Source: Anaerobacillus sp. (GTDB lineage Bacteria > Bacillota > Bacilli > Bacillales > Anaerobacillaceae). Taken from it: DNA of 12,932 bases. Made by a program: the position numbers and the translations under genes. The stretch lies in the NCBI GenBank assembly GCA_007118195.1, contig SKSA01000098.1, positions 1 through 12,932 of the forward strand. The letters run 5' to 3'. The notes beneath the pieces were generated by a model that was not told the origin of the DNA, did no database searches, and was given only the letters and a program-made list of their open reading frames with translations. Shown here in pieces: positions 8,310 to 12,932 of this stretch; position 1 is the first letter of the stretch, and each line of letters begins with the position of its first letter.

Positions 8310-8396
8310 GACGTTGCTCCTGCGGTTACTCGTCACAAAGCTGCACGATGATTTGACAAAGAAGGATCACATGGTGTGATTGAGGTCAGTAGCTTT
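8308..8396 (+). repeat. Cluster of nested inverted repeats
   Basis: GTGACG (8308-8313) pairs with CGTCAC (8331-8336), forming a first stem. Immediately after, AAAGCT (8337-8342) pairs with AGCTTT (8391-8396). That pair encloses TGAC (8354-8357) with GTCA (8385-8388), which in turn encloses the perfect hairpin ATCACA-tgg-TGTGAT (8366-8380). The nested order supports a folded RNA or mobile-repeat structure, but each stem is short. Confidence 0.4.
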
Positions 8397-8582
8397 ACAG
8401 CGAAGTGAGGGAAATCGTCCGCCTTTTCTATCATTGATGGTACGGAATATTTCGATTTGTTTGATGTAACTCTCTTTGAATAATGTTAGTAAATAAAGAA
8501 AAACTAAACTAACCATACTAAAAATGGTAAAGAAGTTGCTCTATAGTCAATTTCCGATTAAACATTTAATTGGTAAATTGGT

Positions 8583-8611
8583 GAATAGTTCTTTTTTTAA
8601 GAAGGATAATA
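8583..8611 (+). promoter_or_regulatory. Sigma-G-like promoter of spoVT
   Basis: GAATA (8583-8587) fits the sigma-G -35 consensus GHATR. After a 17-bp spacer, GATAATA (8605-8611) matches CATWHTA at six of seven positions. The sigma-F GG bases upstream of the -10 are absent, so sigma-G is favoured. spoVT of B. subtilis is a sigma-G-dependent gene, which agrees. The start site would be near 8618, giving a leader of about 95 nt. Confidence 0.6.
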
Positions 8612-8628
8612 AGACCAAGAATTAAGTA

Positions 8629-8661
8629 TTAATTTCTTAGTTCTAACACTTAAGAAATTGA
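8629..8661 (+). repeat. Inverted repeat in the spoVT leader
   Basis: AATTTCTTA (8631-8639) is the exact reverse complement of TAAGAAATT (8651-8659), and TT/GA outside extends the RNA stem to 11 pairs with one G-U. The 11-nt centre is gttctaacact. It lies just downstream of the predicted spoVT start site, so it could be a leader hairpin or an operator. SpoVT is reported to control its own gene in B. subtilis, so an autoregulatory site is possible but unproven. Confidence 0.5.
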
Positions 8662-8712
8662 TTCCTTACTTACACCAAGTAACTACAACAATGAAAGAGA
8701 GGCATCATCAAA

Positions 8713-9252
8713 ATGAAAGCTACTGGAATTGTACGTCGAATTGATGATTTAGGTCGTGTAGTAATCCCAAAGGAGATTCGCCGAACGCTTCGAATTCGTG
8801 AGGGCGATCCGTTAGAGATTTTTGTTGATAGGGATGGAGAAGTGATACTAAAGAAATACTCTCCAATTTCTGAGCTAGGTGATTTTGCAAAAGAATACGC
8901 TGAGGCTCTATATGAAAGTTTAAACCATGTGGTCTTAATTGCTGATCGCGATACATATATAGCGGTTGCAGGGGGATCAAAAAAGGATTATTCAAACAAA
9001 GCCATTGGAGAAATTGTTGAAAATGCGATGGGTGAAAGACAATCAATTGTTGAAACTACAAAAGGCGAATATAACATTGTTGGTGACGCAAATGAAGAAG
9101 TTACCTCATATGTCATCGCTCCTATTGTAGCTAACGGCGACCCGATTGGTGCCGTAGTTATGGTTTCAAAAAATGACCGTTCGATGGGAGATGTAGAGCA
9201 GAAGTTATCTGAAACTGCTGCTGGATTTTTAGCTAGACAAATGGAACAATAG
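8713..9252 (+). CDS. spoVT: Forespore transcription regulator SpoVT
   Basis: SpoVT is an AbrB-family DNA-binding protein that tunes sigma-G-dependent genes in the forespore, up or down. It thereby shapes spore coat, cortex and germination traits. The 179-residue product has the family length. The N-terminal swapped-hairpin AbrB domain (1-50) contains GIVRRIDDLGRVVIPKEIRRTLRI and GDPLEIFVDRDGEVILKKY. The remainder (about 57-179) is the GAF-like oligomerisation domain, including GDPIGAVVMVSKND. The ATG at 8713 is preceded by agagagg (8696-8702), ten bases upstream. A sigma-G-like promoter and a leader inverted repeat lie upstream and a strong terminator downstream, so it is probably monocistronic. 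The second half distinguishes it from the short AbrB and Abh proteins. Confidence 0.97.
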   Translation: MKATGIVRRIDDLGRVVIPKEIRRTLRIREGDPLEIFVDRDGEVILKKYSPISELGDFAKEYAEALYESLNHVVLIADRDTYIAVAGGSKKDYSNKAIGEIVENAMGERQSIVETTKGEYNIVGDANEEVTSYVIAPIVANGDPIGAVVMVSKNDRSMGDVEQKLSETAAGFLARQMEQ

Positions 9253-9257
9253 TTTGG

Positions 9258-9288
9258 AAAGAAGGGACAGTGTATCCCTTCTTTTTTT
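9258..9288 (+). terminator. Intrinsic terminator after spoVT
   Basis: AAAGAAGGGA (9258-9267) is the perfect reverse complement of TCCCTTCTTT (9275-9284), with a 7-nt loop and a T run to 9288. It begins six bases after the spoVT stop codon. This is the clearest terminator in the window. Confidence 0.93.
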
Positions 9289-9294
9289 GTGTCT

Positions 9295-9323
9295 GCTTAC
9301 CGGGGCGCTTACGCTTTTCTTGT
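9295..9323 (+). repeat. 29-bp direct repeat, first copy
   Basis: These 29 bases, beginning gcttaccggggcgc, recur at 9423-9451 with a single mismatch (t at 9310, c at 9438). The second copy is the 3' end of the structured repeat at 9336-9436. This copy therefore looks like the end of an adjacent, mostly lost element. Confidence 0.85.
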
Positions 9324-9335
9324 TGTCTAGCTTCT

Positions 9336-9436
9336 GCGCCCAGCCCCTCGAGGTCAAATAACCTTCCAGAAAAAAAGTGAAAAAAGCACACTTTTTTACT
9401 GGAAGAACATTTGCTAGTCGTGGCTTACCGGGGCGC
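9336..9436 (+). repeat. Long structured intergenic repeat (extended hairpin)
   Basis: Six stems nest in order: GCGCCC 9336-9341 with GGGCGC 9431-9436; AGCC 9342-9345 with GGCT 9422-9425; CGA 9349-9351 with TCG 9418-9420; CAAAT 9355-9359 with ATTTG 9409-9413; CTTCCAG 9363-9369 with CTGGAAG 9399-9405; and AAAAAAGTG 9371-9379 with CACTTTTTT 9389-9397. That is 34 pairs in about 100 nt. The GC-rich ends in an AT-rich genome stand out. From memory, elements with the GTCTAGCT...GCGCC...CCCTCGAGGTC pattern are frequent between genes of many Bacillaceae, but I cannot verify this here. Confidence 0.75.
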
Positions 9437-9451
9437 CTACGCTTTTCTTGT
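9423..9451 (+). repeat. 29-bp direct repeat, second copy
   Basis: This copy is 28 of 29 bases identical to 9295-9323, with a 128-bp period. It forms the right arm of the long hairpin and ends at the first base of the extended -10 promoter of the next gene. Confidence 0.85.
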
Positions 9452-9459
9452 GTTATAAT
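9451..9459 (+). promoter_or_regulatory. Extended -10 sigma-A promoter of the SpoVB-like gene
   Basis: TGT immediately followed by a perfect TATAAT (9454-9459) forms an extended -10 element. The bases 17 bp upstream (gggcgc) are no -35 match, so the TG motif would have to compensate. It lies 38 bp before the start codon and after the spoVT terminator. It directly adjoins the structured repeat. Confidence 0.65.
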
Positions 9460-9496
9460 ATCTGGAGTTTATAAAGCTGTATCAGGGGGATAAATG

Positions 9497-11095
9497 ATGG
9501 TAGGCGCACCGAAAAAAACAAAAAAATTATGGCAAGGAGCGATTTATTTATCGCTTGCTGCAGTTGTGATTAAAATACTCAGTGCTGTTTATCGAGTTCC
9601 TTATCAAAATATTGCCGGTGATGTTGGTTTTTATGTTTACCAACAAATATATCCGATTTATGGTATTGCTATTTTATTATCTACATACGGTTTTCCAGTC
9701 ATTATTTCTAAACTGATTAGTGAAAGAGTTAGCTCAGAGCGTGATCAAATTGTAAAAAGTGCTTTTTTAAGTTTGTTTTTGATAAGCGTTTTTGTTTTTC
9801 TTCTTTTTTATGCAAATGCTCCATATTTAGCGAAAATCATGGGGGACGAGCTTTTAGAAACACCGCTTAGAGCCGTTTCATTTACTTTTTTCGTTATTCC
9901 GCTACTTTCAGTGATGCGTGGCTATTTCCAAGGAAAAGACGAAATGTTGCCTACAGCAGTATCTCAAGTGACAGAACAAATAACGAGAGTATGTGCCATT
10001 TTACTATTTACATATTTCTTAATGACTAACGGTTTTGGACCGTATGCTGCAGGAACAGGGGCCGCGATTGGCTCAGTCATTGGTGGCTTTATCGGATTTA
10101 TGGTCTTATATATTTTTTACATTAAACAAAAAGGGACTGTACAGTCACGGCATCACAAAAACAACCGTATATGCCTTAAAATAGTTAAGACGGTTTTAGT
10201 ACAAGGAATAATGATTTGCTTTAGTAGCCTAATATTAATTATTTTTCAGCTGATTGATTCGGTGACAGTATTAAGGTTTTTATTAGAGAGTGGCGTCCAC
10301 TTAGAAATCGCTAAAGTCTCTAAAGGTGTTTTTGACCGAGGTCAACCGTTAATTCAAATGGGAACGGTGATAACGACTTCTTTTTCACTAATTGTCGTTC
10401 CACTCATTGCTAAAGTAAATTTAAGTGGTCGAAAAGATTTAATTGAAAAATATAGTCGTCTTTCCATAAAAATAAGCTTTCTCGTTGGTGCGGCAGCATC
10501 TGTCGGATTGGCTGTAATTATCGAACCTACAAATGTGATGCTATTTAAAGATCATCAAGATTCTCTCGTTTTAGCTGTAATGGGAATGGCCATTGTTTTT
10601 ACAGCGGTATTTTTAACATCTTCTGCAATTTTACACGGGTTAAACAAAGTACATGTAACGGTGATCCATGTGAACATTGGAATCTTAGTCAAACTAATTT
10701 TAAACGTATTTCTTATTCCTATTACCGGTACTTTAGGCGCTGCAATTGCAACGGTTGCTGCTTGTGCAGTTTGCGCAATTCTTAATCTTATTTCATTACA
10801 AAGACAAGAAGTTCTACGAGGGATATCTTTGGTGAAAGGAAGTAAAGTTGTTATTAGTTTAGTTGCCTTAGGAAGCGTTACATTCTTATGGCAAAAAGTA
10901 AGTTTCACCATTTTAGATGAGCTCATTTATAGTCGTATCGGAAATACGTTAGTTGCACTAAGTAGTGTCGTGATTGGTGTAACGATATTTGTTGTTTGTA
11001 TCATTCTTAGTAAATTATTTTCAAACGAAGAATTAGAACATATACCAAAAATAAGGAAGCTTGCAGCGTTTATGCAGTCGAAAATTGGTAAATAA
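9497..11095 (+). CDS. yabM: SpoVB/YabM-family polysaccharide flippase (MOP superfamily)
   Basis: This is an integral membrane protein of 532 residues with many hydrophobic segments, about 14 as judged by eye. It belongs to the polysaccharide-export branch of the MATE/MOP flippases that includes SpoVB and MurJ. Such proteins move lipid-linked sugar precursors across the membrane. The N-terminus (KLWQGAIYLSLAAVVIKILSAVYRVPYQNIAG) and YQQIYPIYGIAILLSTYGFPV are typical of SpoVB-like members. A charged loop (KQKGTVQSRHHKNNR) follows the sixth or so helix. The gene symbol rests mainly on position between spoVT and yabN. The substrate is unknown, and a sporulation or cell-wall role is inference. Two adjacent ATGs exist at 9494 and 9497; the second is chosen because ggggg (9485-9489) is seven bases from it but only four from the first. 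It has its own extended -10 promoter. Confidence 0.88.
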   Translation: MVGAPKKTKKLWQGAIYLSLAAVVIKILSAVYRVPYQNIAGDVGFYVYQQIYPIYGIAILLSTYGFPVIISKLISERVSSERDQIVKSAFLSLFLISVFVFLLFYANAPYLAKIMGDELLETPLRAVSFTFFVIPLLSVMRGYFQGKDEMLPTAVSQVTEQITRVCAILLFTYFLMTNGFGPYAAGTGAAIGSVIGGFIGFMVLYIFYIKQKGTVQSRHHKNNRICLKIVKTVLVQGIMICFSSLILIIFQLIDSVTVLRFLLESGVHLEIAKVSKGVFDRGQPLIQMGTVITTSFSLIVVPLIAKVNLSGRKDLIEKYSRLSIKISFLVGAAASVGLAVIIEPTNVMLFKDHQDSLVLAVMGMAIVFTAVFLTSSAILHGLNKVHVTVIHVNIGILVKLILNVFLIPITGTLGAAIATVAACAVCAILNLISLQRQEVLRGISLVKGSKVVISLVALGSVTFLWQKVSFTILDELIYSRIGNTLVALSSVVIGVTIFVVCIILSKLFSNEELEHIPKIRKLAAFMQSKIGK

Positions 11096-11100
11096 CTAGT

Positions 11101-11188
11101 TTTGAATTTTGAGTGAAGAGTGTTGAGTTAGATGAAGGTATCGCTACGAAGCACTACTTACAAACAACTCAAAACTCAACACTCAAAA
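11101..11188 (+). repeat. TTGAGTT/AACTCAA inverted-repeat element, copy 1
   Basis: This element fills the gap between yabM and yabN. Left-arm GAGTGTTGAGTT (11118-11129) is the perfect reverse complement of AACTCAACACTC (11173-11184). TTTTGAGTG (11107-11115) also pairs with CACTCAAAA (11180-11188) as an alternative. The arms are built from an irregular heptad AAAACTC/GAGTTTT. A non-repetitive core (11130-11165) separates them. The core and a 21-bp stretch of the left arm (11109-11129) recur in copy 2 after yabN. It lies just upstream of the yabN ribosome binding site. Confidence 0.85.
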
Positions 11189-11204
11189 AGGAGAGAGGTT
11201 TACG

Positions 11205-12668
11205 ATGGGAAAAATAGTTGTTTTAGGTTTAGGTGCTGGGGACCTTAATCAAATGCCGTTAGGAATTTATAATAAATTAATGAACGCTAAACAGGTTTTT
11301 TTACGCACAAAAGAGCACCCAGTTGTTGCTGAGCTAGAGAAACAAGGTTTTACATATGAATCGTTTGATCACATATATGAGAAAAATGAGCAATTCGATA
11401 ATGTTTATGAAGAAATTTCAAAACAAATTATCGAAAAAGCGGAACAAAATGAGATTATTTATGCGGTTCCAGGCCATCCTTTTATTGCAGAAAGAACGGT
11501 ACAGCTACTTCTTGAACAAAGTAAAAAAGATCATATACAAATTGAAATCGCTGGTGGCCAAAGCTTTTTAGACAATATGTTTCAAGCTGTACAAATTGAT
11601 CCGATTGAAGGTTGTCAAATAGTGGATGGTACGGCGCTATCTCGTGTTGAATTGCAAGTAAGGCAGCATATCATTATTTGCCAAGTGTACGATTCTTTTA
11701 TAGCTAGTGAAGTAAAGTTAACATTAATGGACATATTACCAGATGATTACGAAGTGACGATCGTTACAGCCGCGGGTAGTAGTGAAGAGCAATTAAAGCG
11801 CGTTCCTTTATACGAGCTAGATCGAGTGACGACTTTAAATAATTTAACCGCAGTCTACATTCCGCCAGTTACAGACGAAACGATTCTTTATCGTGATTTC
11901 GGTAAATTGCGGGAAGTAATTGCTGAACTAAGAGGACCTAACGGATGTCCTTGGGATCAAAAACAGACGCACCACTCGCTAAAAAGGTACTTACTTGAAG
12001 AAGCTTATGAAGTGTTAGATGCTATCGATGAAGAAGATGATCATCATTTAGCAGAAGAGCTAGGTGATGTCCTTTTGCAAGTAATGCTTCATGCACAGAT
12101 TGGTGAGGACGCGGGAATGTTTACGGTCGATGATGTTGTTCACTCCATTACTGAAAAAATGATTCGCAGACACCCACATGTTTTTCAAGCAGGGAACTTA
12201 AATGATGAAAACGAAGTTATTAAGCAGTGGGATGAAATAAAACAACAAGAAAAACGAGAGAGTGGAGAAAAGGAAAGCTCTATTTTGTCGGGAATTCCTA
12301 AAAGTATGCCAGCTCTGTATCGTGCTAGTAAGCTTCAAAAAAAAGCAGCAAAGGTCGGGTTTGATTGGAATGAAGTTGCACCGATATGGATGAAAGTTCA
12401 GGAAGAAATCGCTGAATTTATGAACGAAACGAAGCAAAATAACGCCGAAAAAGCTCAAAAGGAATTTGGCGATGTGTTGTTTGCTCTTGTTAATTTAGGG
12501 AGGTTTTATAATATCGATCCTGAGTTGGCTTTACAATCAACAAACGAAAAGTTTTATAGCCGCTTTAAATATATCGAAGAAACACTCGAACAAAGAGGTC
12601 TGAAGTTTGAAGAAGTCGATTTAGAGTATTTAGATGAGATATGGGAAGAAGCTAAAAAGCAATGTTGA
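11205..12668 (+). CDS. yabN: YabN: tetrapyrrole-methylase-like domain fused to MazG nucleotide pyrophosphohydrolase
   Basis: The 487-residue fusion has an N-terminal tetrapyrrole (corrin/porphyrin) methylase fold (1-220). Its SAM-site-like motifs are VVLGLGAGD (5-13), AVPGHPFIAE (87-96) and IEIAGGQSFLD (113-123). Two tandem MazG modules follow. The first (about 235-345) carries GCPWDQKQTHHSLKRYLLEEAYE and the metal-binding acidic set E265, E266, E285 and D288. The second (about 365-487) has EEIAEFMNE (400-408) and EFGDVL (420-425). MazG cleaves NTPs to NMP and PPi, and is linked to removing aberrant nucleotides. The methylase substrate is unknown. The ATG at 11205 follows aaggagagagg (11188-11199). 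The gene lies between two copies of an inverted repeat, and the last cysteine codon and the stop are within or at the edge of the downstream copy. The C-terminus may therefore have been altered. Confidence 0.95.
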   Translation: MGKIVVLGLGAGDLNQMPLGIYNKLMNAKQVFLRTKEHPVVAELEKQGFTYESFDHIYEKNEQFDNVYEEISKQIIEKAEQNEIIYAVPGHPFIAERTVQLLLEQSKKDHIQIEIAGGQSFLDNMFQAVQIDPIEGCQIVDGTALSRVELQVRQHIIICQVYDSFIASEVKLTLMDILPDDYEVTIVTAAGSSEEQLKRVPLYELDRVTTLNNLTAVYIPPVTDETILYRDFGKLREVIAELRGPNGCPWDQKQTHHSLKRYLLEEAYEVLDAIDEEDDHHLAEELGDVLLQVMLHAQIGEDAGMFTVDDVVHSITEKMIRRHPHVFQAGNLNDENEVIKQWDEIKQQEKRESGEKESSILSGIPKSMPALYRASKLQKKAAKVGFDWNEVAPIWMKVQEEIAEFMNETKQNNAEKAQKEFGDVLFALVNLGRFYNIDPELALQSTNEKFYSRFKYIEETLEQRGLKFEEVDLEYLDEIWEEAKKQC

Positions 12669-12790
12669 GTGAAGAGTGTTGAGTTTTGAGTTATTTGAGG
12701 GTAAAGCTTCAAAGCGCTACTTTCACCAACTTACCACTCAACATTCAAAACTCAAAATTCAAAACTAAAAACTCAAAACTCAAAACTCAA
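12664..12790 (+). repeat. TTGAGTT/AACTCAA inverted-repeat element, copy 2
   Basis: This is the second, longer copy (127 bp), in the same orientation as copy 1. The left arm shares 21 identical bases (12665-12685 with 11109-11129). TTGAGTTTTGAGTT (12679-12692) is the perfect reverse complement of AACTCAAAACTCAA at 12770-12783, and again at 12777-12790, because the right arm has expanded into heptad repeats. The core (12693-12730) aligns with that of copy 1 (11130-11165) at roughly three quarters of positions, with a 2-nt gap. The element contains the yabN stop codon and ends just before the rqcP ribosome binding site. Confidence 0.85.
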
Positions 12791-12806
12791 TAAAGGAGTT
12801 GTAATC

Positions 12807-12932
12807 ATGAAGTTAGATAAATTTTTAAAAGTTTCTCGTTTAATAAAACGACGTACGTTAGCAAAAGAGGTTTCAGATCAGGGCCGTATTTCGATTAATG
12901 GTCAAGTAGCAAAGGCAAGTTCAACGGTTAAA
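12807..12932 (+). CDS. rqcP: S4-domain RNA-binding protein RqcP (YabO/Hsp15 family), 5' part
   Basis: Only the first 42 codons are present; the gene runs off the end of the window. The product begins [20 protein letters not shown] and continues [19 protein letters not shown], a typical S4 RNA-binding domain nearly identical to B. subtilis YabO. The full family length is about 85-90 residues. RqcP works with RqcH in ribosome-associated quality control, helping to add C-terminal alanine tails to nascent chains stalled on 50S subunits. The ATG at 12807 has ggag (12795-12798) eight bases upstream. The gene starts 16 bp after the end of repeat copy 2, so that repeat forms its immediate upstream region. 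Transcription together with yabN is likely. Confidence 0.93.
   Translation, partial: MKLDKFLKVSRLIKRRTLAKEVSDQGRISINGQVAKASSTVK

Larger units (their letters stand above)
8256..8483 (+). pseudogene. Possible decayed small ORF with two in-frame TGA codons
   Basis: One frame runs from TTG 8256 to TAA 8481-8483, interrupted only by TGA at 8349-8351 and 8406-8408. Its three segments read in sequence as a protein-like product: one containing KPDFYMPDGDVAPAVTRHKA, then FDKEGSHGVIEVSSFTAK, then GKSSAFSIIDGTEYFDLF. I do not recognise a family with confidence. The only ATG is at 8298, with no good ribosome binding site. The YMPDG start recurs in the same frame at 3448-3462. About 75 codons with only two stops could arise by chance, so this rests on composition and the shared repeat. 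It may be a decayed gene or a repeat that happens to read open. Confidence 0.3.
8244..8712. other. 469-bp spacer between mfd and spoVT
   Basis: No intact gene is visible. In order the spacer contains: a short GTTGG-rich stretch (8247-8278); repeat copy B (8279-8309), within a protein-like frame broken by TGAs (8256-8483); nested inverted repeats (8308-8396); a small ACCAT/ATGGT hairpin near 8512-8529; the sigma-G-like promoter (8583-8611); and an inverted repeat in the presumed spoVT leader (8629-8661). I see no clear mfd terminator. Confidence 0.6.

Noticed and set aside
8720..9046. Minus-strand open frame of 108 codons opposite spoVT
   Set aside because: It is a shadow of the well-supported spoVT reading frame and has no recognisable family or ribosome binding site.
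10555..10926. Minus-strand open frame of 123 codons opposite the flippase gene
   Set aside because: It is a shadow frame: it lies wholly inside a gene with a clear transmembrane family pattern on the other strand.
11096..12790. CRISPR-like array from the short repeated AACTCAA units
   Set aside because: The units are contiguous heptads forming inverted arms, without the regular unique spacers of a CRISPR array, and there are no cas genes.
164..12932. A new multi-gene defence or mobile system
   Set aside because: Every substantial coding region matches the conserved Bacillaceae core order. No transposase, integrase, toxin-antitoxin or defence gene is visible.

Overview
The window is a stretch of chromosome from a low-GC, endospore-forming Firmicute of the family Bacillaceae. 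The protein sequences are close to those I remember from Bacillus subtilis, and the gene order matches the conserved B. subtilis block glmU - prs - ctc - spoVC(pth) - fin - mfd - spoVT - yabM - yabN - yabO(rqcP). All genes are on the + strand. Forespore-type promoters before fin and spoVT and a clear sigma-B promoter before ctc agree with a spore former that has a general stress response. Several non-coding repeats of the kind common in alkaliphilic or environmental Bacillaceae suggest it is not B. subtilis itself. I cannot name the species.

Layout. 1-163 is leader sequence before glmU. 164-2636 holds glmU (UDP-GlcNAc synthesis) and prs (PRPP synthase), with a perfect 28-bp palindrome between them. 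2673-3404 is a self-contained ctc unit: sigma-B promoter, gene and intrinsic terminator. 3405-3575 is a spacer with a short repeat. 3576-4502 holds pth (peptidyl-tRNA hydrolase) and fin (anti-sigma-F), with a forespore promoter directly after pth. A terminator at 4640-4665 precedes mfd (4719-8243, transcription-repair coupling). A 469-bp gap (8244-8712) contains a decayed-looking reading frame, nested inverted repeats and the sigma-G-like promoter of spoVT. spoVT ends in a strong terminator and is followed by a long structured repeat that abuts the promoter of a SpoVB-like flippase gene (yabM). yabN (methylase-MazG fusion) comes next and is bracketed by two copies of an inverted-repeat element. 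The window ends inside rqcP (yabO).

The genes mix housekeeping (cell-wall precursor, PRPP, peptidyl-tRNA recycling, DNA repair, nucleotide sanitation, ribosome quality control) with sporulation control (fin and spoVT in the forespore, a possible envelope flippase). The coding content is the ordinary conserved core, and I see no new multi-gene system. The parts worth a second look are between genes: three repeat families, one of which supplies the yabN stop codon, and a spacer frame that stays protein-like across two in-frame TGA codons.
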